In this document: one piece after another, positions 39,800 through 50,334 of the stretch
Position numbering within the stretch: the stretch's first letter is position 1
Layout of the letters: each line of letters starts with the position of its first letter
NCBI RefSeq assembly: GCF_004123195.1
Contig: NZ_SDLI01000003.1
Span: 1-64,000 of the forward strand
Direction: 5' to 3'
Source: Ammoniphilus sp. CFH 90114
Lineage (GTDB): Bacteria; Bacillota; Bacilli; Aneurinibacillales; RAOX-1
DNA length: 64,000 nucleotides
The notes under the pieces: model-generated
What the model was told of the DNA's origin: nothing
What the model saw: the letters and a program-made list of their open reading frames with translations, nothing else
The model's database searches: none
Position numbers and translations under genes: made by a program

Positions 39800-41179
39800 T
39801 TAAGAAGACGCTTTTTCCTGATCATCTTTATTCTTTAGCTTCATCTTCATTTCGTCTCGCTTTTCTCTACGATCCTTCAACGAACTATGACCTTCCTGCG
39901 AATGATAATTTTCTCGCTTGCTCATCCGCCTTAGCCCCTCCGGCACTAAGTTAAACTGGTCATCATTCATAAGGGCTGCAATACCGACGGTAGGCTTAGG
40001 CTCCTCAATTCCATACACCTTATTGAAATATGCGTCCGCTTTCCCTGTGACATAGTTCTTAGGTTCAGGGTAACTAGTGATCACACCTTCGAAATTGCGC
40101 AGAACCACTTTTTCTGGACTTTGTGAGATCATGTAGTTTGGCTGAAGCGTAATTTTCCCCCCGCCTCCTGGCGCATCTACCACGAAGGCCGGCACAGCAT
40201 AGCCAGATGTGTGGCCGCGTAAATTTTCAATGATCTCTAAGCCCTTTGATACAGGTACACGGAAATGCCCAATTCCTTCAGACAAATCGCATTGGTAAAT
40301 ATAATAAGGGCGTACTCGGATTTTTACGAGGTCATGCATGAGTTTCTTCATGATATGAACACTGTCATTGACACCTGCCAGGATAACAGACTGGTTTCCT
40401 AGAGGAACTCCTGCATTCGCAAGCATTTCACAGGCCTTCTTGGCTTCAGGGGTAATCTCAAGTGAGGTGTTAAAATGAGTATTGAGCCAAACAGGATGAT
40501 ACTTTTTCAACATATTACAAAGATCTTCTGTAATTCTTTGCGGGAATACGACGGGCGCGCGAGTCCCGATCCGGATAATTTCAACATGAGGGATCGCTCT
40601 AAGGTTACGAATGACATATTCTAAAATCCGATCGTTAACTAACAGCGCGTCGCCTCCAGATAACAATACGTCTCGGACCTCAGGATTATTTCGGATATAA
40701 TCAATGGCTGCATCCAGCTGCTTCTTAGGTACACCCATTCCCACTTGACCCGAGAATCGACGACGTGTGCAATACCTGCAATACATCGAGCATTGGTTTG
40801 TGATAAGGAACAGCACTCGATCGGGATAGCGGTGAGTCAATCCCGGTGTTGGAGAGTCCTCATCTTCGTGAAGTGGATCCTCTAAATCGTACTTTGTTTT
40901 CATAATTTCTGCGGAGATGGGTACTGATTGCTTACGGATGGGGCACTCTGGATCATCTGGATCCATAAGAGAAGCATAATAAGGGGTAATGTTTAAAGGA
41001 ATGGTCTGTGTCGAAATGCGGACACCCTCCTCTTCCTCAGCCGTTAAGTTTACGACCTGCTTTAATTGATCAACCGTTCTTATCGTATTCGTTAATTGCC
41101 ATAACCAGTCATTCCATTGCTCTTCCGAAACATCCTTCCAAAGATTAACTTCGCTCCAATGTCTTCTCTTCGTTAACAT
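39800..41179 (-). CDS. kamA: lysine 2,3-aminomutase
   Basis: Radical SAM/PLP enzyme converting L-lysine to L-beta-lysine. The cluster motif is Cys130-X3-Cys134-X2-Cys137 (CSMYCRYC), followed by TRRRF. The PLP lysine is in the DAPGGGGKITL segment (about residue 340). The 459-residue protein has a charged 40-residue C-terminal tail (KREN...KLKNKD), seen in Bacillus YodO-type enzymes. No beta-lysine acetyltransferase (ablB) lies beside it, so it may serve lysine catabolism. AAGGAGG precedes the ATG. Upstream are a sigma-54 promoter and a separate structured RNA, and the next upstream gene is a sigma-54 activator. Confidence 0.95.
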   Translation of the reverse strand: MLTKRRHWSEVNLWKDVSEEQWNDWLWQLTNTIRTVDQLKQVVNLTAEEEEGVRISTQTIPLNITPYYASLMDPDDPECPIRKQSVPISAEIMKTKYDLEDPLHEDEDSPTPGLTHRYPDRVLFLITNQCSMYCRYCTRRRFSGQVGMGVPKKQLDAAIDYIRNNPEVRDVLLSGGDALLVNDRILEYVIRNLRAIPHVEIIRIGTRAPVVFPQRITEDLCNMLKKYHPVWLNTHFNTSLEITPEAKKACEMLANAGVPLGNQSVILAGVNDSVHIMKKLMHDLVKIRVRPYYIYQCDLSEGIGHFRVPVSKGLEIIENLRGHTSGYAVPAFVVDAPGGGGKITLQPNYMISQSPEKVVLRNFEGVITSYPEPKNYVTGKADAYFNKVYGIEEPKPTVGIAALMNDDQFNLVPEGLRRMSKRENYHSQEGHSSLKDRREKRDEMKMKLKNKDDQEKASS

Positions 41180-41246
41180 CTCGCATCATCCTCCTTGTTT
41201 TTAGTTCGCTGGATGAAACACCGGAATATAGATCTTAAAAATAATT

Positions 41247-41264
41247 ATGCAAAAATCATGCCAA
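41247..41264 (-). promoter_or_regulatory. sigma-54 promoter of kamA
   Basis: The minus strand reads TTGGCATGATTTTTGCAT. The -24 GG and -12 GC are separated by exactly 10 bp, matching YTGGCACG-N4-TTGCW with one difference. It lies 67 bp upstream of the kamA start and downstream of the RNA terminator, so it can drive kamA independently. Confidence 0.85.
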
Positions 41265-41283
41265 TTCAAACTCCAAGACAAAT

Positions 41284-41588
41284 AAAAAAACCTGAGCTCT
41301 TCCTCTATTTACATAGAGGTTAGAGTACCCAGGTTTCGCCAGTGACGACTCACCCTAAACCATCTTGCGATAGTCTACCCCTGGCCCATTTGAGCCAGCG
41401 GAAGTCCCAGTCTCCTATCCTGCCCATTTTTCAATACAGCTCTCAGCTTATGTACAGTCTCCTAAGATAATCGTCACTAACATCGATCCGTCCTTCATTT
41501 ATGTGATAGATAAAGGGCATACCCATGCTCGCAACGGACTGCTTACTCACTGTATCTACTTCATGTTTGAAGAATTGATTTGTTCACA
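41284..41588 (-). ncRNA. unclassified structured RNA (about 305 nt) with intrinsic terminator
   Basis: Transcription from the promoter at 41595-41623 would yield a roughly 305-nt RNA without a convincing ORF. It contains a perfect hairpin CUGGCUC-AAAU-GGGCCAG (41381-41398), a GCAA tetraloop hairpin ACUAUC-GCAA-GAUGGU (41359-41374), a direct repeat UAGGAGACUG (41408-41417 and 41455-41464), a GUCCGU/ACGGAU pairing near the 5' end, and a long branched terminator at 41284-41335 with seven U. I compared it mentally with lysine, T-box, SAM, cobalamin, c-di-AMP, 6S, SRP and RNase P patterns and found no fit. It may be a riboswitch for kamA or a free small RNA. Confidence 0.6.
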
Positions 41589-41594
41589 AGCTTC

Positions 41595-41623
41595 ATTATA
41601 CAAGGTGGAAGAAAAAGGAACAA
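41595..41623 (-). promoter_or_regulatory. sigma-A promoter of the structured RNA
   Basis: A perfect TATAAT (41595-41600) lies 17 bp from TTGTTC (41618-41623) on the minus strand, about 100 bp downstream of the sigma-54 activator gene. Confidence 0.7.
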
Positions 41624-41724
41624 AACGCTCCACTCGTCATTTCCAGTCTTTTTCCACTTTTATCCCTATTATATAAAGATAACCCTTGATATCCTTAAAA
41701 ATATTTAAGAATCCTCTTAGATCC

Positions 41725-43152
41725 TCAAGAATCCAGCTTAGATAACTTATACTGAAGGGTTTGACGTGGAATGCCTAGTTGCTTTGCTGCTTGCATAATA
41801 TTTCCGTCCGTTTGCGCAAGTGCTGTTCGAATCATCTCTTCTTCCACCCTCTTCACCGCGTCGGGGAGAGACATATTGTCTTCGAATTGAGGAAGGGTTG
41901 GAATGGAAGTCTGGTTCACAGGACGGACTTGCTGCAGATAAAACGGCAGGTCGTCCCGCTCAATCCGATCCCCCTCTACTAGGTTCATGGCAGCCTCAAT
42001 GGTATGTTCTAATTCTCTCACATTTCCTGGCCACTCATGTTGCAGAATAATCGCCTCTGCCTCTTTACTAACCCCAGTAACTAATTTTCCAAAGAGATAA
42101 TTGAACTTTTGTATGAAATGATGAATGAGGATCGGAATATCCTCTTTCCGTTCTCGTAAAGGAGGGATAGGAATAGCAACAACATTCAGACGATAAAAAA
42201 GATCCGAACGAAGTCGATTTTCTCTCACAGCCAATTGCGGATCCTCGTTTAGTGCAGCGATAATCCGAACATCGATTGTTGTCTCTTGCATACCTCCCAC
42301 CCTGCGCACCCGACTCTCTTGAATAACGCGAAGCAGCTTGGCCTGGAGCTCAAGCGGCATACTATTAATCTCGTCTAAAAACAAGGTCCCTCCATCTGCC
42401 AGTTCAAATAGGCCCGGCCGATCTTCCGCTCCGGTGAAGCTCCCTTTCGTCGTTCCGAACAGGATTCCCTCTAACAAAGTAGTAGGCAAAGCTGCACAAT
42501 TCTGTGCAATAAAGGCTGCGTTGCTCCGCGGGGAGGCATTATGAATGGATTGAACGACTAGCTCTTTACCTGTTCCGGTTTCCCCCATAATGAGGATGGG
42601 TGAGGGAGTTTGTGCTGCTTTTTCCCCCATTTGCTTTAACTCCTCCATCTTACGGCTCTGACTAATTAAGTCCGTGAACCGATATTTGGCTCCCGATTCC
42701 CCCTTGGATCCTTGCTTTTTCTTTCCTGGCATTTGAGTTTTCTGGGCAATCTGAGCCTGAAGATCGACCAATTTCTCGGAGAGCTCCTTCACCTTAGAAA
42801 TATCCTTTGCCACCTCGACTGCCCCTACGAGCTGTCCATCCACTCGGATGGGTAGGGTTGTATTCACGGTAATTACCTGGTTACCCTTCTTATTGGTATA
42901 TCGTTGATGCTGATGGTAGATGGGATCACCATTTTCGATTACCCTAAGCAAGGTGCTTGTCTCTACGTTTAAAGATGGAAATACTTCAAGCAGATGATGG
43001 CCCATCACTTCTTCAACCGACAGCCCGTCCAATTTAGCCGCTACATGGTTGTAGTAAATGGTTACCCCCTTTGCATCCACCACATGTATCCCTTCATCAA
43101 TCGCTCCTAGTATAGCTTCCAGCATTTCATGTGTGACTGGTTCCTGCCGCAT
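41725..43152 (-). CDS. PAS-domain sigma-54-dependent transcriptional activator
   Basis: RocR-like enhancer-binding activator of 475 residues. A PAS sensor spans about residues 8-120. The AAA+ domain (about 160-385) has Walker A GETGTGKE, the sigma-54 contact loop as GSFTGAED, Walker B GGTLFLDEINSMP and the second region of homology. A Fis-type HTH ends the protein (GNIMQAAKQLGIPRQTLQYKLSKL). It lies upstream of kamA, which has a sigma-54 promoter, so kamA is the obvious target. The inducer sensed by the PAS domain is unknown; lysine is a reasonable guess only. Confidence 0.94.
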   Translation of the reverse strand: MRQEPVTHEMLEAILGAIDEGIHVVDAKGVTIYYNHVAAKLDGLSVEEVMGHHLLEVFPSLNVETSTLLRVIENGDPIYHQHQRYTNKKGNQVITVNTTLPIRVDGQLVGAVEVAKDISKVKELSEKLVDLQAQIAQKTQMPGKKKQGSKGESGAKYRFTDLISQSRKMEELKQMGEKAAQTPSPILIMGETGTGKELVVQSIHNASPRSNAAFIAQNCAALPTTLLEGILFGTTKGSFTGAEDRPGLFELADGGTLFLDEINSMPLELQAKLLRVIQESRVRRVGGMQETTIDVRIIAALNEDPQLAVRENRLRSDLFYRLNVVAIPIPPLRERKEDIPILIHHFIQKFNYLFGKLVTGVSKEAEAIILQHEWPGNVRELEHTIEAAMNLVEGDRIERDDLPFYLQQVRPVNQTSIPTLPQFEDNMSLPDAVKRVEEEMIRTALAQTDGNIMQAAKQLGIPRQTLQYKLSKLDS

Positions 43153-43333
43153 CTCGTGGTGTACCCCCTTTTAGACAAGCTGCTGAGTTCTCATCTGCAG
43201 TGCCGGTTATCCGGCATCTTTCTTCACATTAACTATAGTATAAGGGAATAATTGGTTCAAGTGTTCTATCCGTTTTGTTTTACTTTTGTTATTGCGTTAC
43301 AATAGCCATATTAACCATAAAGGAGCTTCCAAA

Positions 43334-43630
43334 ATGAAATGTACCCTAACGGATAATGCCGTAACAAAGATTAAAGAAATATTGGCTGGAGTCGAAGATA
43401 AAGAACTCAAGCTGCGTGTCTATGTTTCTCATGCCCATGGAGACCATGCCCATTACGGCCTAGGTTTAGACAAGCCAAGTGAAAAGGATGAAGTCGTTGA
43501 AGCCTCTGGCCTAGAAGTAATTCTTGAGAAGGGGAATGAATTCTTAGATGGAGTAATCATCGATTACAACCCAGAGCAAGATAATTGGTCCGCCACTAAT
43601 CCAGACAAAGGAAACCATGGAGATCATTAA
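43334..43630 (+). CDS. HesB/IscA-like protein with cysteines replaced by histidines
   Basis: Small protein of 98 residues with the A-type carrier (HesB/IscA) fold pattern: LTDNAVTKIKEIL, LKLRVYV, then YGLGLD, VVEASGLEVILEKGNEFLDGVIIDY. All three iron-sulphur ligand positions lack cysteine. The first ligand region reads SHAHGDHAHYG and the C-terminal CGC region reads KGNHGDH, both rich in His and Asp. The only Cys is residue 3. AAAGGAG precedes the ATG at 43334. It is therefore unlikely to carry a standard Fe-S cluster and may bind a divalent metal instead; function unknown. Confidence 0.8.
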   Translation: MKCTLTDNAVTKIKEILAGVEDKELKLRVYVSHAHGDHAHYGLGLDKPSEKDEVVEASGLEVILEKGNEFLDGVIIDYNPEQDNWSATNPDKGNHGDH

Positions 43631-43640
43631 TTGCAGGTTA

Positions 43641-43666
43641 GGGGGAGCCATCACAGAGGCTCCCCT
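43641..43666 (+). terminator. intrinsic terminator after the HesB-like gene
   Basis: GGGGAGCC/GGCTCCCC hairpin with an eight-base loop 12 bases after the stop; the following tract is pyrimidine-rich but not a pure T-run. Confidence 0.6.
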
Positions 43667-43677
43667 CCTCTTCTTAG

Positions 43678-43856
43678 CGGACATCAGGCATCTTAATTGA
43701 GTTAAAATCGTTTCGAAGTGATTTTGGACGGACATACATTCCGCTATTTCGCTCATATACGCACCTCGGACACTTTTTTTGAGTATATAACGAACTCCTT
43801 GTCCGCTTAATAGACGCCTATCCATTTTTTGTATGAAATAAGGTATCCCATGTCCA
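43678..43856. repeat. 179-bp intergenic palindromic element, copy C
   Basis: Cores CGGACAT at 43678 and 43729 (51 bp apart) and inverted cores ending at 43805 and 43856 (51 bp apart; the last is TGGACAT), with the inner pair spanning 77 bp. Total 179 bp, the same as copies A and B. It occupies the gap between the convergent HesB-like and GltC-like genes. Confidence 0.85.
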
Positions 43857-43872
43857 TTTCATACCGCGGAGC

Positions 43873-44784
43873 CTAAAAGTGGTTATCAAATCCCCCTAAG
43901 CGAGTAAAGAATTTTTTCAAAAACTCATAGAAAAGCTGTTCTGTAGGCAATAAACCTCTATCATTTGGAATAATAACTCCCACCGTACGGTCCACTCGGG
44001 GCTCGCTAATCTGCAGCTTAACCGTTGAACGCGGCAGGCTGTCAATTAACGTGATTTCTGGAACCAGAGTGACTCCTAGTCCAGCTGAAACCAATCCCTT
44101 TATCGCATCAATATCTTCCCCCTCAAACGAAACCTCCGGAGCAAATCCAACTTCCTGACAAGCGTTGACCACCATCTCTCGCAAAATATAGCCACGTGGG
44201 AATAATACGAAAGAATCCTCTCTCAACTCACTTAGCTTTAGGGAACGTTGACCTGCTAGAGGATGATTAGACGGCAGCAGAGCTACAATCCTTTCCATAA
44301 ATAAGATATCACCCTTGACCTTCTTTTCTCTCTTCGGAAGAGGGGCAATCAGAGCCATATCCATCTCTCCCTTAATAACCGACTCAATAAGGCCGTGATA
44401 AGTACCTTGGCGAAGTTGAAATTTCACCTCCGGATGCAGCTCTCGAAAAGCTGAAATGGCGGTAGGTAGGGTATATGCCGCCAAACTACTAGGAAAACCG
44501 ATGCGAATCGTTCCCTTTTCAGGATCTAAATATTCTTCTACTTCCCGCTTCGCATTCTCGATAATTTTTATAGCTTCCTCCATATGAACTAAAAAACGTT
44601 TGCCGATAGGCGTTAACCGAACATTACGCCCTTCCCTTATAAACAAATCCACACCTAACTCCGACTCTAAGTTGAAGATTTGCCGGCTGACAGCAGATTG
44701 GGCGACATGTAAAGCATTGGCCGCGTCCGTCACGTGTTCTCGATTAGCCACTTCAATAAAGTATTGTATCTGCCGAAAATCCAC
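43873..44784 (-). CDS. LysR-family regulator, GltC-like
   Basis: LysR regulator of 303 residues closely resembling B. subtilis GltC. The winged HTH is at about residues 1-60 (YFIEVANREHVTDAANALHVAQSAVSRQI), then EGRNVRLTPIGKRFL, and a periplasmic-binding-protein-like effector domain (IRIGFPSSLAAYTLPTAIS, FEGEDIDAIKGLVSAGLGVTLVPE). It is divergent from the glutamate dehydrogenase gene across 231 bp. GltC in B. subtilis activates glutamate synthase; here the layout implies control of gdhA, with 2-oxoglutarate/glutamate as likely effectors (inference from family). Confidence 0.92.
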   Translation of the reverse strand: MDFRQIQYFIEVANREHVTDAANALHVAQSAVSRQIFNLESELGVDLFIREGRNVRLTPIGKRFLVHMEEAIKIIENAKREVEEYLDPEKGTIRIGFPSSLAAYTLPTAISAFRELHPEVKFQLRQGTYHGLIESVIKGEMDMALIAPLPKREKKVKGDILFMERIVALLPSNHPLAGQRSLKLSELREDSFVLFPRGYILREMVVNACQEVGFAPEVSFEGEDIDAIKGLVSAGLGVTLVPEITLIDSLPRSTVKLQISEPRVDRTVGVIIPNDRGLLPTEQLFYEFLKKFFTRLGGFDNHF

Positions 44785-44847
44785 TGCTTATCCACTCCTG
44801 TTTTCCCAATTCATATCAATATGGCATTAATATCATCTAATCTATGA

Positions 44848-44862
44848 ATTGATTCGATTAAT
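44848..44862. promoter_or_regulatory. candidate LysR box between gltC-like gene and gdhA
   Basis: ATTGATTCGATTAAT is an imperfect dyad with the T-N11-A form in the 231-bp divergent spacer. The spacer also holds a GATTAG/CTAATC inverted repeat at 44947-44962. Both are AT-rich and tentative. Confidence 0.35.
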
Positions 44863-44994
44863 TAACCATTATAAAATACAGGTAGAGGTAAGCAAAGTGA
44901 AAATTTAAGAAATTTATCATTAGCACTATGTCTATAACGGAGTCTGATTAGGTTTCTAATCATGTACTTATAAAAAAAGAGAAAAAAAAGATGA

Positions 44995-46398
<1,404 letters not shown>

Positions 46399-46410
46399 TA
46401 ATATAAAAGT

Positions 46411-46449
46411 AAAAGGTGCTTCGGCTTATATGGCCGAGGCACCTTTTTT
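46411..46449. terminator. bidirectional terminator between gdhA and argS
   Basis: AAAAGGTGC...TCGG/CCGA...GCACCTTTTTT forms a long hairpin with A and T runs on both sides, between convergent genes. Confidence 0.9.
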
Positions 46450-46457
46450 CACATTGG

Positions 46458-48128
46458 TTACATCTTCTCCGGAGCACTTACTCCTATCACTCTCAACGCA
46501 TTACGCAGCGTCACTTGTACAGCCTTCAGCAGGCTTAAACGAGCAATCGTTAGTTCTTTATCCTCTGTTACCACATGCTCCGCATTGTAGAAGCTATGGA
46601 ACAGCGTAGCTAGCTCATGCGCATATCGCACGATACGGTGTGGCGCATATTGATCTGCGGCTACACTTATTTCTTCTGGGAATTGTCCGACCTTCTTCAG
46701 CAATTCTACTTCTTTCTCCGAAGTAATCAAGTTAAGATTAGCAGTGGCATCTTCCCATTGCACCCCTTCTTCTTGTGCCTTACGGAAGATGCTAGAGATT
46801 CGAGCATGGGCGTATTGAACATAGAATACTGGATTCTCGTTGGACTTAGAAACCGCAAGATCCATATCAAAATCCAAGTGAGCATCGGAGCTGCGCATCG
46901 TAAAGAAATATCTTACCGCGTCGGTTCCTACCTCTTCCATAAGGTCACGCATCGTAACGGCTTTTCCTGTACGCTTAGACATCTTCACTTTCTCTCCGCC
47001 TTGGTACAAGCTTACCATCTGATTGATGATGACATGAAGCTGATCGGCATTATAGCCTAGAGCCTGCATCGCAGCCTTCATACGAGGGATATACCCGTGA
47101 TGGTCTGCTCCCCATATGTTAATCAATTTCTCGAAGCCACGAGAGTACTTGTTCTGATGATAAGCGATGTCTGGAGTTAAATACGTGTAGCTGCCATCAT
47201 TTTTAATTAATACACGATCCTTGTCATCACCAAAATCGGTAGAACGAAGCCATGTCGCCCCATCTTGCTCGAAGATATAGCCGCGTTCACGAAGCTTCTC
47301 TACGATTTCTACAACAGCTCCCGTTTCATAGAGTGAGGTTTCGCTGAACCACTCGTCGAACTCCACACCAAAATCCTTCAAATCATATTTAAGCTTCGCT
47401 AGCTCTTTTTTCAATCCATAGTCACGGAAGAACTGGAATCTCTCTTCCTGAGTTAACGAGACGTACTTCTCCCCTGCTTCTTTTGCAAGCTCTTGTCCAA
47501 ATTCAACAATATCCTGACCATGGTAGCCATCCTCCGGCATGGGCCAATCCTTACCTAAGGCTTGCATATATCTTGCTTCAATGGAAAGCGCGAGATTCGC
47601 AATCTGGTTCCCTGCGTCATTAATATAATACTCTCGGCTTACCTCGAAACCAGCCATATCCAACACATTGCAGAGAGCATCCCCTACGGCGGCTCCACGG
47701 GCATGTCCTAAGTGCAAGCTTCCTGTCGGGTTCGCACTGACGAACTCAACTTGGATTTTCATCCCTTGTCCATAGTCCGTCCGGCCATAATTTTCACCAG
47801 CCCCAATCACTTGTGGAATCACAGCTGTAAGATAGGTATTGTTCATGTGTAAATTGATAAAACCAGGTCCTGCAATCTCTACTTTAGAGATGCTAGCTTT
47901 CTCCGTATTCAGGTTCTCCACGATGGCTTCAGCAATTTGACGAGGAGGCTTTCTGGCAATTTTGGTTAATTGCATGGCAATATTCGTCGCATAATCCCCG
48001 TGTGTCTTCTCTTTTGGAATTTCAAGTACAAAGGTAGGAATTTGCTCTGCTTCCACAAGCCCCGTTTTAAGCGCAGCTTCTTTAATCTCTTCAATAATCG
48101 TCTCTTTTACTTTTTCAACAATGTTCAT
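46458..48128 (-). CDS. argS: arginyl-tRNA synthetase
   Basis: Class I synthetase charging tRNA-Arg, 556 residues. The HIGH motif appears as [12 protein letters not shown] (about residue 130), and the KMSKS motif as KMSKRTG (about residue 377). The Add-1 N-terminal domain and the anticodon-binding DALR domain at the C-terminus ([18 protein letters not shown]) are complete. Its start overlaps the stop of the upstream DUF1934 gene by 4 bases (ATGA), so translation is coupled. The pair argS-ywiB is conserved in Bacilli. Confidence 0.97.
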   Translation of the reverse strand: MNIVEKVKETIIEEIKEAALKTGLVEAEQIPTFVLEIPKEKTHGDYATNIAMQLTKIARKPPRQIAEAIVENLNTEKASISKVEIAGPGFINLHMNNTYLTAVIPQVIGAGENYGRTDYGQGMKIQVEFVSANPTGSLHLGHARGAAVGDALCNVLDMAGFEVSREYYINDAGNQIANLALSIEARYMQALGKDWPMPEDGYHGQDIVEFGQELAKEAGEKYVSLTQEERFQFFRDYGLKKELAKLKYDLKDFGVEFDEWFSETSLYETGAVVEIVEKLRERGYIFEQDGATWLRSTDFGDDKDRVLIKNDGSYTYLTPDIAYHQNKYSRGFEKLINIWGADHHGYIPRMKAAMQALGYNADQLHVIINQMVSLYQGGEKVKMSKRTGKAVTMRDLMEEVGTDAVRYFFTMRSSDAHLDFDMDLAVSKSNENPVFYVQYAHARISSIFRKAQEEGVQWEDATANLNLITSEKEVELLKKVGQFPEEISVAADQYAPHRIVRYAHELATLFHSFYNAEHVVTEDKELTIARLSLLKAVQVTLRNALRVIGVSAPEKM

Positions 48129-48523
48129 GACTTAGCCTCCATCTTCATAGCCACTTCATAGCGGCCCATATCTTCACCGTTCAACTTTAATTGATAGCTC
48201 AAGGACATGTGCCTCTCGCTGAAATCTATATGATCCGTCTTGGTTTCCATCCACATCATGCCAAAAGGACCTTCATACTTTCCTTCCGTCCATTGTCCCG
48301 GAATGTATTCCTGTCTCATGCGTATCGATCCTGTGCGGATGATCGTTACCTGTTCCTTAGAGAGCTTGATCGTCGACGAAACCTCTTGGTTCTCTCCCAG
48401 ATCTTCTTTGTAAACAAGATACCAGCCCTCCCCTTTGGGAAATAACTTTCCAGAACAGGTTTGTTCCAGCTTCTGACCTTGCTGTTTTATATTCGTTGTA
48501 ATATGTATTGTCACGGACTGCAT
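48125..48523 (-). CDS. ywiB: DUF1934 family beta-barrel protein (YwiB)
   Basis: Conserved 132-residue protein upstream of argS in Bacilli. It consists mainly of beta strands ([81 protein letters not shown]), giving the lipocalin-like DUF1934 fold. Biochemical function is unknown. Four-base overlap with argS suggests coupled expression. Confidence 0.88.
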   Translation of the reverse strand: MQSVTIHITTNIKQQGQKLEQTCSGKLFPKGEGWYLVYKEDLGENQEVSSTIKLSKEQVTIIRTGSIRMRQEYIPGQWTEGKYEGPFGMMWMETKTDHIDFSERHMSLSYQLKLNGEDMGRYEVAMKMEAKS

Positions 48524-48573
48524 GGAATCACCTATCTTACCTATATTCTTCTTATTTTAGGCATTTTGGGTAG

Positions 48574-48608
48574 GAAAAACAAGGGCTGACCCTCAAAAGG
48601 TCAGCCCT
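48574..48608 (-). terminator. intrinsic terminator of speB
   Basis: AGGGCTGACC/GGTCAGCCCT with a short loop, followed on the minus strand by TGTTTTTCC, 12 bases after the speB stop. Confidence 0.9.
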
Positions 48609-48619
48609 CACTGCGTCTC

Positions 48620-49489
48620 CTATTTAATAAAAGAAAGCATCATTTCACGAACGATTTTAGATGCTACAATTTGAGTTTGCTCGGAAGGATCATAAACAGG
48701 AGCGACTTCAACCAAGTCACATCCCACTACATTGATTCCTGCTTCCCCTATGGCATGGATAGAAGCTAGCAATTCCTTAGAGGTAATACCTCCCGCTTCT
48801 AATGTGCCCGTTCCAGGGGCCGCAGATGGGTCTAACACGTCGATATCGACCGTGAGGTAAACCGGACGGTTCCCGATCGTTGGTAGTACCTTCTTAAGCG
48901 GCTCAAGCACGTCAAATTTATAAAGGTTCATATTCTCCTTCGCCCAAGCAAATTCTTCTCTTAAGCCAGAACGAATGCCGAAGGAGTATACGTTCTTCCC
49001 ACCCATTAAATCGCAGGCTTTCTTAATGGGAGTCGCATGGGATAAGGGTTCGCCTTCATAATGATCACGAAGATCCGTATGGGCATCAAAGTGGAAAAGA
49101 ACCATATCCGGATACTTCTTGTACATTTCCTGAATGATAGGCCAGGAAACAAGATGCTCTCCACCTAAGCCAATAGGAAACTTACCATCCGCTAATACTT
49201 TCCCCACGAAATCTCCGATCAACTCTAAGCTGCGGCTTGGATTACCGAAAGCGAGAGGAATGTCCCCTGCATCGTAATAGTTCACTTCCTCTAAATGACG
49301 GTCTACGTAAGGACTGTATTCTTCCAACCCGATAGACACCTCGCGGATACGCTGAGGACCAAAACGAGAACCCGGACGAAAACTGACCGTAAAATCCATA
49401 GGCATTCCATAGATGACAACTTGGGCTTTTTCGTAATCTTGCTGTGCCCCAATAAAAATATTGCCGGAATAAGCTTCATCAAATCTCAT
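48620..49489 (-). CDS. speB: agmatinase
   Basis: Ureohydrolase making putrescine and urea from agmatine. The binuclear manganese site is visible as GGEHLVSWP (about residue 110), HFDAHTDLRDHYEGE (about 135-150) and DIDVLDPSAAPGTGTLEAGG (about 215-235). At 289 residues it matches B. subtilis SpeB. It follows speE by 14 bases, giving a polyamine operon that turns agmatine into putrescine and then spermidine. Confidence 0.96.
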   Translation of the reverse strand: MRFDEAYSGNIFIGAQQDYEKAQVVIYGMPMDFTVSFRPGSRFGPQRIREVSIGLEEYSPYVDRHLEEVNYYDAGDIPLAFGNPSRSLELIGDFVGKVLADGKFPIGLGGEHLVSWPIIQEMYKKYPDMVLFHFDAHTDLRDHYEGEPLSHATPIKKACDLMGGKNVYSFGIRSGLREEFAWAKENMNLYKFDVLEPLKKVLPTIGNRPVYLTVDIDVLDPSAAPGTGTLEAGGITSKELLASIHAIGEAGINVVGCDLVEVAPVYDPSEQTQIVASKIVREMMLSFIK

Positions 49490-49503
49490 GGTTTGGCGCC
49501 CTC

Positions 49504-50334
49504 CTATTCAACTAGTGCTTTTACAAACTTCGGAAGCTTAAAGCAAGCCTGGTGAAGTTCAGGAGAGTAGTATTTGGTTGGTAGATCCTTAATGTCTTCT
49601 TCCTTCACTGTTAAAGGATCATACTTCTTAGAACCAAGGGTAAATGTCCACATACCAGACGGATAAGTCGGGATGTTGGCAATGTAAGTGCGTGTGATTG
49701 GGAAGATCTCACGAACGTCTCTGTTTACTTTTTGGATCAGATCTGCTTTAAACCAAGGATTGTCTGTTTGAGCAACGAAGATTCCATCCTCCTTCAATGC
49801 TTCAAAAATTCCTTGATAGAAGCCACGCTCAAACAAAGGTGCTGCAGGTCCAACAGGCTCTGTAGAGTCAACCATGATGACATCGTATAAGTCCTTGCTC
49901 TTAATGATATGCATGAAACCATCGTCAACCTGTACTTCGACACGCGGGTTGTCCAACTCACCAGCAATCTCAGGTAAATACTTCTTCGAATACTCTATTA
50001 CTTTCCCATCGATTTCAACGAGGACGGCTTTCTCCACTTTCTCATGCTTCAAGATTTCGCGAATGACTCCACCGTCTCCCCCACCAACAACGAGGACAGT
50101 CTTAGGACTCGGGTGCGTATTCAAAGCAGGATGAGCCACCATCTCGTGGTATACAAACTCGTCCACTTTGCTTGTCATAACCATGCCATCAAGTAATAAC
50201 ATATTGCCAAACTCTTCTGTCTCCACCATTTCTAGCTTTTGAAAATCGGTTTGTTCTGTATGTAAAGTCTTATTGATCTTAATTGTAATTCCAAAGTTCT
50301 CTGTTTGCTTTTCAGTAAACCAAAGTCCTCCCAT
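49504..50334 (-). CDS. speE: spermidine synthase
   Basis: Aminopropyltransferase joining decarboxylated SAM to putrescine. Key features are the GGDGG motif in [19 protein letters not shown] (about residue 83) and the catalytic Asp in [13 protein letters not shown] (about 157). The N-terminal beta domain [16 protein letters not shown] is intact; 276 residues is typical. GAGG precedes the ATG. It forms a two-gene operon with speB and is divergent from pbpG, the B. subtilis arrangement. Confidence 0.96.
   Translation of the reverse strand: MGGLWFTEKQTENFGITIKINKTLHTEQTDFQKLEMVETEEFGNMLLLDGMVMTSKVDEFVYHEMVAHPALNTHPSPKTVLVVGGGDGGVIREILKHEKVEKAVLVEIDGKVIEYSKKYLPEIAGELDNPRVEVQVDDGFMHIIKSKDLYDVIMVDSTEPVGPAAPLFERGFYQGIFEALKEDGIFVAQTDNPWFKADLIQKVNRDVREIFPITRTYIANIPTYPSGMWTFTLGSKKYDPLTVKEEDIKDLPTKYYSPELHQACFKLPKFVKALVE

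Noticed and set aside
41284-41588. Lysine riboswitch upstream of kamA
   Set aside because: Tempting from context, but I could not find the lysine aptamer core segments (AGAGGCGCG, AGUA, CGCCGAAG) in the right order; T-box was also rejected because no GGUGGNACCGCG segment is present.
43544-43825. Minus-strand frame of 93 codons
   Set aside because: It covers the HesB-like gene end and repeat copy C with no initiation signals.
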